The position numbers were made by a program, and so were the translations under genes. A stretch of DNA of 64,000 nucleotides from Alphaproteobacteria bacterium (GTDB taxonomy: Bacteria; Pseudomonadota; Alphaproteobacteria; DSM-16000; Inquilinaceae): assembly GCA_028281925.1 (NCBI GenBank), contig JANQIX010000015.1:52769-116768 (forward strand). Reading direction: 5' to 3'. Below, piece by piece: positions 44,493-53,274 of the stretch; within the stretch, counting starts at the first letter, position 1, and each line of letters starts with the position of its first letter. A model generated the notes under the pieces. The model searched no databases. It saw only the letters and a program-made list of their open reading frames with translations, and was not told where the DNA came from.

Positions 44493-44765
44493 TTAGCCCT
44501 TGTCCTCGATCATGGACTTGATCTGCGCGGCGTAGTCGCGGGCCTTTTCGGTGTGCTGCTCATTCCACGGCACCGGGTCCGGCTTGGCCACCACCGGGCC
44601 CTTCTGTGTGGCGAAAACCACCGTCCGGTTCAGGTCGGCAGGCAGATCGGCGTTCTGAAAGTACTCGTTCAGCGGCACGCCCTTCTGCGTGCGCGGAATC
44701 GAAACCACACCATCGCGCGTGTGCAGCATGCGGTGGGTCTTGGGATCATCAGAGCTGCTCGACAT
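44493..44765 (-). CDS. Small hypothetical protein downstream of coupling protein, 90 aa
   Basis: 90 residues with a central segment LNEYFQNADLPADLNRTVVF and a Lys/Glu-rich C-terminal helix (HTEKARDYAAQIKSMIED). It lies 28 bases after the coupling-protein stop, with AGGAGAGG upstream of the ATG at 44765. It appears to be an accessory gene of the mobile element. No family is known to me. Confidence 0.55.
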   Translation of the reverse strand: MSSSSDDPKTHRMLHTRDGVVSIPRTQKGVPLNEYFQNADLPADLNRTVVFATQKGPVVAKPDPVPWNEQHTEKARDYAAQIKSMIEDKG

Positions 44766-44792
44766 AACAAACCTCTCCTTGGCTCAGGTGGA

Positions 44793-46715
44793 TCAAAACG
44801 CGTCGCGGAAGACGATGACCGGGCAGTCGCCGCCGTACGTCGTGAAGGGATGTGGCCCCCAGTAGTCGCACCACTGGCTGGACCAGGAGCCCGAATACCC
44901 GTAGCTGACGCGGACGTGGGGAACGCCGATCTGCCAGACCGCCAGGACCAGGGCGACCACCAGCAGCGCTGCCGGTCCGGGCAGAAGGCCCCGCAGCAGG
45001 TATCCGGCAATGCGCCACCCGCCGTTTCTTCTCGGCGTCGCGGACCGCCCCCGCCTCGTCACGCGGGACCCGAACACGGTCACCACGACTTCGACCGGCT
45101 TCAGGTAGCGCTTTTTGCCGTACATCGAGTTGATGCCGATCTCGGTGCGCCATGGATCGATGCTGAACACCTGGGTCTTGCGGCATAGGATCGGCTTCAG
45201 GTTGCGGAACACGACGATCTGCTGGTCCGTGTCGAGACGGCGCACCTCGTCGGCGGTCTTGAGCGCCCGGCCGGCCCGCCCGAGGCTCTCCCGTACTGTG
45301 TCACCTTGGAATGAGCAACTGGGCGCATGTTCGGTGAATTCGCCCATATACTTGGTCAGGAAGTCCAAAGTGGTCTGCGAGCGGATTCCCCCCAGAAACT
45401 GTTTGATGTCCGTCTCCGAGATGATGGTTTCCAACGCTTGCTTGCCGTAGACCCGCGTGATGTCGCTCAGGTCCTGGGTCGCCATGGTGACCTTGATCCC
45501 ATAGGAGCGCAGGAGCGTCAGGATGTCCGGCAGGCCGTGCAGCGGCGCGTTGCAGAACTCATCCAGCACCATATGGACGGGCCGGTTGTCGCGGATGCTC
45601 ACCATCTCATAGGCCGCGAGCCACTGATTGAGCGCCGACCAGCGCCCCAGCGTTTCTTTGTTGTTGTGATCGATGATCAGATAGCAGGTGACCTTCTGCG
45701 TCTTCAGGTCCGCGAAGGAGAAGGTCGTCTTGCTCGTGATGCGGGCCAGATACCCGCCCGGTCCGAACGCTTCCAGGGCCTGAATTGCTCCAATGCGGAA
45801 CTGTTCATAGGTGCGCGCAGCCCCTTCATCGCCGAAGGCCATTTGATGCATGTCTTCGGCCATGGCAGCGACTTCGCCGTTCAGGCGGGTCGACTGCGCC
45901 GCCTCCGTGAGAAGCGCGTGCAGCAGACTCTCATCGCTGAGTGCCCTGTAGACCGTCGCCAGGTTCCGTTCTTCGGGCGGACAGACGACGACCACGACAA
46001 TGATGACGATGGTGATTTTGCGCCGTGTCCCGATGCGGAAGAACTTGTTCTGACCCTCCTGCGGCGGTTCGGGATGAAGCTGCAGGGCTATCCCGCGTGC
46101 CAGCGTGAGGACTTCTGGAGAATCCTGAACAAGATAGAAGAAAACCAAATCCAGCGGGTTGACGCACGCGCTGTGAGGGTCTCTGGGATCGAGCTTCACG
46201 ATCCGTTGCCCGAACTTCTTCCTCCGGAACACTGCCGTGACTTCGTAAAGCTCGCCCTTGGTGTCATTGACCAGACAGCTTTCCGCCACCGCGCAGAGCA
46301 TTGTGATGATACAGGCGGCGGACTTGGATGACCCGGCAGGGCCAATCACAAGCTGATGAACCTCTGTCCAGAGCCACAGCGGGCTACGCCCGAGGACGCC
46401 CACCAGGCGGCTTCCGGCCTTTCGCCGGTGGAGCCCCGCCCGCCGTGCCTGCCGCTCCGTCAGCCAACCGGCCGATCCTCTGGTGTCGTCCCCGCGCACG
46501 GCCCTGATGAAGAGGATCAGATCGCCGGCCCGCCGCTGGCCTTCGAGCAGGAACTTCAGCACGCCTGCGCATCCCACGACGGCCATAAACAGCGCTCCTG
46601 CCGTGGCCATATAGTCGGGATAGGTGACCAGGCGGTCCGGCCAAAGCCACAGGGCCAAATAGGCTGCGCAAACGGTAACGGCGGCGATCACGAGGAGGCC
46701 GGGTTGCCCCGGCAC
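44793..46715 (-). CDS. VirD4/TraG-type coupling protein (T4CP)
   Basis: 640 residues. Two N-terminal membrane spans (LVIAAVTVCAAYLALWLW, TAGALFMAVVGCAGVLKFLL) precede the ATPase domain with Walker A GPAGSSKS (125-132) and Walker B HMVLDEF (about 381-387), plus VNDTKGELYE near residue 150 and MATQDLSDI (sensor). It recruits the relaxase-DNA complex to the transfer channel. An extra C-terminal segment adds another hydrophobic span and a Trp/Cys-rich tail (SGSWSSQWCDYWGPHPFTTYG), which is unusual. No VirB genes are visible, so the element may use a channel from elsewhere. Confidence 0.9.
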   Translation of the reverse strand: MPGQPGLLVIAAVTVCAAYLALWLWPDRLVTYPDYMATAGALFMAVVGCAGVLKFLLEGQRRAGDLILFIRAVRGDDTRGSAGWLTERQARRAGLHRRKAGSRLVGVLGRSPLWLWTEVHQLVIGPAGSSKSAACIITMLCAVAESCLVNDTKGELYEVTAVFRRKKFGQRIVKLDPRDPHSACVNPLDLVFFYLVQDSPEVLTLARGIALQLHPEPPQEGQNKFFRIGTRRKITIVIIVVVVVCPPEERNLATVYRALSDESLLHALLTEAAQSTRLNGEVAAMAEDMHQMAFGDEGAARTYEQFRIGAIQALEAFGPGGYLARITSKTTFSFADLKTQKVTCYLIIDHNNKETLGRWSALNQWLAAYEMVSIRDNRPVHMVLDEFCNAPLHGLPDILTLLRSYGIKVTMATQDLSDITRVYGKQALETIISETDIKQFLGGIRSQTTLDFLTKYMGEFTEHAPSCSFQGDTVRESLGRAGRALKTADEVRRLDTDQQIVVFRNLKPILCRKTQVFSIDPWRTEIGINSMYGKKRYLKPVEVVVTVFGSRVTRRGRSATPRRNGGWRIAGYLLRGLLPGPAALLVVALVLAVWQIGVPHVRVSYGYSGSWSSQWCDYWGPHPFTTYGGDCPVIVFRDAF

Positions 46716-47248
46716 ATTCCCGTTCGTTGGACGGCATCCGGCCAGGGGCAGGCCCCGCGCGCCGCCGCGATATCCGCTGCGTCGATGCCGATCGCCGAAC
46801 GCTCGGCCGCATACACCGGCAGTATCCTGACGGCGCCGGTGCCGTCCATCTCCGCGAGCGTCAGGCGGGGATCAAGGCCGCCGCGATCTTCAATGGCCCA
46901 GCAAATCGCGCGGATCACATCGCTGCGCGACGTCTGGTCCTGATAGAGGGTGCCGACGATGACGGTGACCCCGGCGACGTGCGGGCCTTCCGTGAACACC
47001 ATCCGGCCGGAGAGCGCGTCTTCCAGCTGGGCAACCTGCTCACGCGCGGCATCGAGCTCGTCGCTCTTATCTGCCAGTTCGACCCTCAGACAGTCTTCCG
47101 ACAGGCCGAGGAGGCACGATAGTTCGTCGATCACCGGCTCTTCACCGAAGAGCTGGATCAGGATCAATCCGATGGCGATGGTAAGCGCCAGGAAGATACC
47201 CAAGGCGAGGCAGGCTACGCCGACGCTGCGGCCCATCAATCGAAGCAT
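46688..47248 (-). CDS. Membrane protein with short periplasmic domain next to T4CP
   Basis: 186 residues from the ATG at 47248, with AAGGAG six bases upstream (an ATG at 47263 is in frame but lies before this site). One hydrophobic span (ALGIFLALTIAIGLILIQLF) is followed by a helical coiled-coil segment (ELADKSDELDAAREQVAQLED) and a domain ending with a Cys-containing region. The 3' end overlaps the coupling-protein start by 28 bases. It may be a transfer-system accessory membrane protein. No family assignment. Confidence 0.7.
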   Translation of the reverse strand: MLRLMGRSVGVACLALGIFLALTIAIGLILIQLFGEEPVIDELSCLLGLSEDCLRVELADKSDELDAAREQVAQLEDALSGRMVFTEGPHVAGVTVIVGTLYQDQTSRSDVIRAICWAIEDRGGLDPRLTLAEMDGTGAVRILPVYAAERSAIGIDAADIAAARGACPWPDAVQRTGMCRGNPASS

Positions 47249-47389
47249 CACGGTCTCCTTCATGGGAGTGGACGATGCCGATGGGTCTAGCGCCGGAAAC
47301 AAGGACGCCGCGGGCGGTTCCCTGGGCGGAACACGACCCCGCGGCGCTGGCAGTGGCTGGTGGGTTATTGGTCGGAGCGTTGCGGGCGC

Positions 47390-48532
47390 TCAGCCGTCGC
47401 TGGGCCTCCTTCCCCTGCCACCTTTGCTGGCCAGCAGGAAGAAAAGAGCCCAGATTTGGAAGCAATCGATACCGATCGCGGCGGCAAACCCCGGCAGGTA
47501 GTGCAGCCAATAGGTGCCGATAGCCTCAAGATAGTCGGGCGACTCCACCGGCGGAAATTGCAGCGCACCGCCAGTGCCGAGGCGCTGGGACACGGCTTCC
47601 GTGGCGGTCACGAGCCCGTTCAGGCTCTCGCGGAACCCGCTCACCATCTCGATTTGCCGCGGCGAGTACGATGAGTCCGCCTGCAGTTCCGTGATGCTCT
47701 GGCGGACCTGCTGCGCCCCGGCTTCGAGCGTTGCCAGCAGGTCGGCATTGCGGATTTGCTGGGCTGCTGCGTTCAGGGCGTCACCGGCTTCCAGGAACCG
47801 CGCTTCCCGGTCGACAACCGGAGCATCCCGGTCCCGGATGGCAACGCGCATATCCGACAGAGCCGCGCGCGCCTGTTCCACACCGGATTCGACATCTGCG
47901 ACCGCCGTTTCGATGGAGTCGATGAAGCTCCCGGTCTGGTTGCAGATGCCGGACAAAGTGACTGCAACGGGCCCGACGCCGCCGCCCAGCCCCGAGGCGA
48001 GGCCCCCGTTCATTTCGCCTTCCGCCAGCGGGCAGGCCCGTCCGTTCTCCGCCATCCAGAGCGGCAGCAGCTGCGCTACGAAGAGAGAGCGGTCTGCCAG
48101 GTCGTTGACAAGGACCGTGTACTCAATTTGAGAACGCAGCCAGTCTCTTACCTTTGCCGGAGGGCCGATGATTGCCATCAGGTTTGGCAGGCTGCTGACG
48201 CTGACCGTCATCGCGAACAGAGCCACCCCAAGCAGCACCATCACGCCCTTCAAGGCCGTCGACCGGACTTCCGGACCGTAACGGCAGATGAAGGTCCATC
48301 CGATGGTCAGGATCGTGACGACCGCAATCGTCAGGATGACTGACGTCCCGTTGACGAGAGAGCTGCCGCCACCGGCTTCATCGAGGAAGAGGTGTATTCC
48401 CACGAAGGTGGCAAACCCCGATGCAATGGCGCAGATGACGAACCCGAGCCCGAAGATGAGGCTGACGAAGCCTACGCTCCGGTCGAAGTCGTTCTCACCG
48501 GGCAGTCGCCCGGATTTGTCTGGTGTGGCCAT
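47390..48532 (-). CDS. Membrane protein with coiled-coil domain upstream of T4CP operon
   Basis: 380 residues from the ATG at 48532, GGAGG five bases upstream. Three N-terminal hydrophobic spans (GFVSLIFGLGFVICAIASGF; VILTIAVVTILTIGWTF; GVMVLLGVALFAMTVSV) are followed by an extracytoplasmic region of about 200 residues with coiled-coil character (ARFLEAGDALNAAAQQIRNA) and one Cys pair (ACPLAEGE, GICNQTG). The C-terminus has a fourth hydrophobic segment (FAAAIGIDCFQIWALFFLL). It is probably a mobile-element transfer protein. No family is recognised. Confidence 0.75.
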   Translation of the reverse strand: MATPDKSGRLPGENDFDRSVGFVSLIFGLGFVICAIASGFATFVGIHLFLDEAGGGSSLVNGTSVILTIAVVTILTIGWTFICRYGPEVRSTALKGVMVLLGVALFAMTVSVSSLPNLMAIIGPPAKVRDWLRSQIEYTVLVNDLADRSLFVAQLLPLWMAENGRACPLAEGEMNGGLASGLGGGVGPVAVTLSGICNQTGSFIDSIETAVADVESGVEQARAALSDMRVAIRDRDAPVVDREARFLEAGDALNAAAQQIRNADLLATLEAGAQQVRQSITELQADSSYSPRQIEMVSGFRESLNGLVTATEAVSQRLGTGGALQFPPVESPDYLEAIGTYWLHYLPGFAAAIGIDCFQIWALFFLLASKGGRGRRPSDG

Positions 48533-48790
48533 ATCGGCCTCCATCCAAGTCACGGGTCCGGCCACGCTGGCAGGACCGTCCGGGAGGCGGGGTAGACGAT
48601 GATCAGGCTTTGCCTGGGCTCTTGGCCGGGCGGATGATGCGCTGGAGGCACCGCGCTGAGACGCGTCCGGCGAAGCAGAACGTCAAATCCGCCGCTTGGC
48701 CGGCGAAGTGATATGGTCTCTCCGCAAACGAGTAGTGCCGGGTCCGTCGTGAGACAGACCCGGCACTCCCGCCGACCTGCTGGAGAGCGA

Positions 48791-49192
48791 TCAGGTTCCG
48801 AAGAGAGTCCGCCAATCCGGGCAGGCGATGCGGATAGCCAGATCAATCGCACGCAGCCTTCGGAGTATCCGCCTCTGCGGACGCTGTCGCGGAGGGGATA
48901 CTGCGAACTTCACGAGCTCCGATATCCAGCGGAACGACCCGTCGCCGCTGAAGACGTCATCGATCAGCGTGTCGCGAACCAGATATCCGCTCCCGTCCGG
49001 CAGGACGATCTGCCCGTCGAAACCGAAAAGCTCCTCTGCGAGCCAATCGGCGAAGTCCCGCCGCGACAGCTCTTCACGCTCCATGATCGCGGCGACGGCA
49101 CAGGCAAGTCCCCGGTACCGCTTCTTCGTCCGCAAAATGCAGTCCGGGGTGATGGTGATCTTCTTTCCTTGGGTATCGCATTGAAATTTCAC
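48791..49192 (-). CDS. Hypothetical protein, 133 aa
   Basis: 133 residues from a GTG at 49192, after AAGGAGAAAATCC. Charged helical protein with RDFADWLAEELFGFDGQIVLP and a basic C-terminal half (PPRQRPQRRILRRLRAID). It is the first gene of the minus-strand run reaching to 43579. It may be a DNA-binding or regulatory protein of the mobile element. The surroundings (a 260-base gap to the next gene) suggest its own promoter. Confidence 0.6.
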   Translation of the reverse strand: MKFQCDTQGKKITITPDCILRTKKRYRGLACAVAAIMEREELSRRDFADWLAEELFGFDGQIVLPDGSGYLVRDTLIDDVFSGDGSFRWISELVKFAVSPPRQRPQRRILRRLRAIDLAIRIACPDWRTLFGT

Positions 49193-49408
49193 GGATTTTC
49201 TCCTTCGAACGAAGGAGAGCGCTCCCCTGGGTTGATCTCAGGTGCCTAGGATGGAGCCAGCTTCATGTCATTCAAAAATAATGAATAGAGGTGAAGTTAG
49301 TGGTGACAGGGGGTGATATTAGGGGTGACGCTTGATGATTTGCCATATTTGACTAATACGGCAATATCTGCTAGATTACGTCAAATTACGACGCTGGTTA
49401 TTTGAAAA
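49193..49408. promoter_or_regulatory. AT-rich divergent promoter region
   Basis: This 216-base gap lies between the divergent 48791-49192 gene and the MORN-like gene. It is more AT-rich than its surroundings, and includes near-repeats of gtgacaggggGTGATATTAGGGGTGAC with GGTGA(T/C) words at about 49303, 49311 and 49324 that look like regulator binding sites. No core promoter was assigned. Confidence 0.4.
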
Positions 49409-50032
49409 ATGCCTGAAGCATATACAGTGAAATTCTCTAACCCAAACGGAGATGACCAAGGTGAACGCGAGACCTGGTCCAAAGACGGTGTGCTTCATAA
49501 TGCAAGAGGGCCAGCGGTTACCGTCCGGAACTGGTCAGGAGTGGCTGTCCTTCAGGAGTACTACCACGAAGGTCGCCTTCACCGCCTAGATGGCCCTGCC
49601 CGAATAGAAGAGGACGAGACTTGGCGGCGGGTGACATGCTTCGCCGAAGGTTGGGAACACAGCGCCTCCGGGCCGTCCTACCAGGAACTTCACAAGCCAA
49701 CCGGTCTGATAACCGAAGAGCGCTGGCTGCGGCATGGCCGGCCGCATCGACATGATGGCCCTGCCTTCATAGCCAGAGATCCTCAGACGGGTATCGCTGT
49801 TTCCGAGGCGTGGAGCATCAACGGCGCCCATCACCGCGAGAATGGACCCGCCGTGATCCAGAGACACCGCGAGACAGGGATAGTCATTGGCGAGTCTTGG
49901 CATAGGAATGGTGAGCACTGTAGAGTGGGCGGACCAGCAATCGTCTGTCGTGATTGGCGCAATGGGCGCATATCGCACCAGCAATTCATACCGCCACGGG
50001 CGGCGCGGGCCGCGCCAGAACGCGAGCCATAG
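49409..50032 (+). CDS. MORN-like repeat protein
   Basis: 207 residues made of about five to six copies of a repeat with the pattern W..nG..HR..GPA.i..(d).tG: YHEGRLHRLDGPARI, WLRHGRPHRHDGPAFIARDP, SINGAHHRENGPAVIQRH, WHRNGEHCRVGGPAIVCRDW. This resembles the MORN/YwqK-type repeats found in bacterial antitoxins and effectors. It probably folds into beta-hairpins that bind protein or lipid. It precedes the STAND NTPase gene by 76 bases on the same strand, so the two may be coexpressed. Confidence 0.75.
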   Translation: MPEAYTVKFSNPNGDDQGERETWSKDGVLHNARGPAVTVRNWSGVAVLQEYYHEGRLHRLDGPARIEEDETWRRVTCFAEGWEHSASGPSYQELHKPTGLITEERWLRHGRPHRHDGPAFIARDPQTGIAVSEAWSINGAHHRENGPAVIQRHRETGIVIGESWHRNGEHCRVGGPAIVCRDWRNGRISHQQFIPPRAARAAPEREP

Positions 50033-50108
50033 CTCCTTCGCAGCTGATCAGCTGCCAAAGTCTTCGCATTTGCTGAATGGGAAATCCGTTTGGACTTCGT
50101 AGATAACG

Positions 50109-52486
50109 ATGAGTATCGAGAGGTACTTGAGTGATACGAGCAGCATACCTCGCGAGATCTCGAAAATCCTCTATGACAAACTGAAGACGGCCAAAGAGCA
50201 CGCGTTTACCAAGAATCATAATAAGAAGCTCTATGAACAAGTAAAGCTATTCGCCTACTATTTCCAGGATTCCAGAAATTTTGAGATTGAAGAGAATCCT
50301 GACTTCTACGCTAAGAAAGCGGCAGATGAACTTAAAGCTATAAAAAAAAGTGGAGGAAAACCATCCAGAGCACAATATCTTGTTTGGCTTTGCAAGAATA
50401 GACCTGACTTAGCGGAAGATTATTACAGAAAACTTGATGGGCGAGAATTTCAAGAGTTTGACTCGAACGATTTCCCAACTACTGCCACGGCTGACATCCT
50501 AGCTGGCGAGCCACCGTCGGTTCCTGGGGAGCCAGCGTCTCGAAACGAACATGTTAATGTCAGCCGATCTGCCGACGCCATGGGGCAGCATGCTGAGGGT
50601 ACAGCAGGCAAGTCGACGGGCAAGGTTTCCCGCCCCGACATCGATTATCAAGGTTGGCAACCACCCACCTTCGAAGAGGTGCCATCTCTCACGCGCCACA
50701 GTTGGCTTAGTCCTCTGAATCCCGAGGCTATTCCGTACGTCGGTCGCAGTGCCGAGCAGGCGAAGCTCGACGAGTTTGTCTGTCGCGATGACCGGTTCTT
50801 GATTTGGGCCATCGTCGGTCCCTCCGGGGTCGGCAAGACGCGGCTCACCATCGAATGGATGCGCCGTTCCTCCGTCCTCAATGGATGGCGCAAATGTGTT
50901 CTCCGGAGCCCAGCAGATAGAGACGGCAAGCCATGGGCAGGCTGGAGCCTAGTCCAGCCGACTCAAATTGTGATCGACGACATGTTCAGCTTTGCCGACG
51001 TTATCAGGACGATCATCCGGCGGTGTTGCGAGGCAGGGAGAGAAGAGGGCTTAGCGTTCCCGGTTCGCCTGCTCTTGATTGACCGTGTCTTTCCGGACGA
51101 TCTGAGCCGATTGGGCAATGATGTAAGATGGGGATTGACGGGGGTCAGCACGACTGACCTTGATCGTATCCGAGAGCTTTTCTTCGGCGGTGAGCCCCTG
51201 CGCCTGGCTGATGCAGAAGATCAAGATAACGTAGTCGAGAAAATTTTCTCTAACACGCTTGGAGATGATTTTGACAAGTCAGTCGTGAGAGAAGCGCTGA
51301 ACTACCTTCGCAATATGACCGACGTGTGGCAGCCTTTATTTGCCGCTTTGTTTGGCAACGCTGCGCGTACCGCCCTGCATGGTGGCTGGATTTCACAGGA
51401 ATTTCTGAACTGGAACCGACACCATCTAATACATTACTACCTAAAGTACCATCTAAAGGGAGATGATTACCTGCCTTGGCATCAAAGTGGTCGCTCTGGC
51501 AAGCTTGCCGGCTGTTTTGTTGCCGCAGCGACAGCATTGGGTGGCGTTGCGTTCGACACACTCTTCGGTCACCTATATCCGGATGAACGGACCTCGCCTG
51601 CGGAATACAGGGGAATCATTAACACCTGCAAGCGCATCGTCTCCTCAAAAGACGATTTCGTTCTGCCTCCTTTTGAACCTGACATCCTGGGGTTGAGTTT
51701 TTTCTTCTTTTTTTAGAGATACAGAGCGAGAATCCCGACTTGTGTTCAATATTTATCAAGATATTTTCATCCGGCGGCAATAATAATGGCTGGAAAGATG
51801 CTGCGTCTATTTCAGATTTTATTCTGAAACTAATAAAGTACATATGCGCTAGCGATCAAGATGAGTTTGAGGCTGAGAAGAATTGGAAGTATCTGGACGG
51901 TTTTCTTAGAGATTTATCTCAGCATGGAGGTGGACACCTAAGATGGGCGACATCCATTGCTGTGTCGAGCGCGATAGAGGCAAGCGCGATAGCCGAAACA
52001 GAATTTGCAGTATTCCCCGAGGCTTATCTTCGGCTGCTGCGATATGTTGAAATCGATGATCTATTTGAGGACGTTTCTGGTGAGCATTTTCATCGATCGC
52101 TATACAGATCAATGAATTACATTGAGCTACTCGGTAAGGGAGGTGCTGTTCGGAGTGGCGCCATAGAGAAATTCCTTCACTATACCGCCACGTTTGACGA
52201 ACTGGAAAGCCTTGGTTACTCGTGTCTACATTTCGCTGCCTACGCTGGTTTCGAAGCCGTTGTGAGACTCCTAGTCGAAGCTGCGGCAGGCAATTATCGA
52301 GATTTGGATGGCAAAGTGGACTTGGGGCTACTGTGCACTGGCCCTGAGGGCCGCGAAGCGATCGTCCAAGAGATAATGGTCAAGGGCGCGGCAATGAGAA
52401 AAGTCGCGAAAGCAGCAGATTCATCTCGAGATAATCCGTCACGATTGGCAAAGCCGGGGGAAAGGCCATGGAGGAGCCAGGAATAG
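50109..52486 (+). pseudogene. STAND-type P-loop NTPase gene with ankyrin-like C-terminus, broken by a frameshift
   Basis: The first frame (50109-51716, 535 aa) has a helical N-terminal region, then Walker A GPSGVGKTR near residue 237 and Walker B IVIDDM near 290. It ends at a T-rich tract: DILGLSFFFFF then stop. The next frame (to 52486) continues with LEIQSENPDLCSIFIKIFSS and ends with an ankyrin-like YSCLHFAAYAGFEAVVRLLVEAA. Removing two T residues at 51693-51694 would restore a DILGEFF motif that STAND proteins commonly carry at this place. So it is one gene of about 790 codons with a 2-base insertion. It may be a pseudogene, a phase-variable gene or a sequencing error. Confidence 0.75.
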
Positions 52487-53274
52487 GGCTGATCGATTGA
52501 GTCGCGGTCGGACCGACTGGCCAAGCTTGATCTGTGGATGGTGGGCAGTGACGACACCTTCGCCCGTGCTCGCAGCATCCTCCCTTCTGTTCGGCTAGCC
52601 ACGGTGCATCTGGCAGTCATCGAAGGCTTGTGGAACCTCTGATGCCCCAAGGACCAGATGCCGCTGCAGTGGTAGGCTCAGTGGCTCCGTCCGGCCTCAG
52701 TATCGCCTTTCGAACCCCTGATAAGGCCGTCCGCAAGATGTGTGCTGTAATACAGCACCATCATGGCAAGGGGGCCCGCTGCGCGCCCCCGTTGCATCCC
52801 CCCGGCCTTTGGCACGGACCGGGCATCGAGCCCATCAGCGCCAATCGCAACGTCCGGCCGTTGCATCACCGCTCGGGAGAGCCTCCGAGCTCCCCCAAGG
52901 CCCCCATGGCCAACGTTTCGACACGGGATCACAGCCAAAGCTGCACCCCCTGGACCGCACCAGGAAAGGTGTTGCCTCCCTCCGCACGCCCATCGGCCAA
53001 AGGGCCTTCCTCCCCACCTGGAAACCCGTCCATAAGAGGGATGTCAGCTCCCTCGCGAGCAGCCTTGCACAGGTTGGAAACGCGCGCGGCTTCTGCGCTT
53101 GTGAACCATTCGAGGCAGGGCCGATGGAACCCAGATAGGGGAATTCTGCAGTGTCCAGACCGCTATTGCTTGTGCCAAATGTGGGCACGAGCTTAGATTC
53201 TGGAAGAGCGCTGGACACGTTCGGATCGCCGGCTTCTTCGTGTCCCGTCCGCCGCATATCCGCAGGACCTATAG
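52487..53274. other. Long gap upstream of the HerA operon with a strong inverted repeat
   Basis: No convincing gene is visible in these 788 bases; open frames present have no start signal or similarity. Two elements are clear: a perfect inverted repeat GTGCTGT-aat-ACAGCAC at 52742-52758, which looks like an operator or hairpin, and a GC-rich hairpin GGGGGC/GCCCCC at 52770-52790. The gap most likely contains the promoter and regulation for the HerA-NurA-methylase operon and a long leader RNA. Confidence 0.5.

Noticed and set aside
52630..53196. Open frames in the gap before the HerA gene
   Set aside because: Proline-rich composition, no start signals and competing frames on both strands suggest leader or non-coding DNA.
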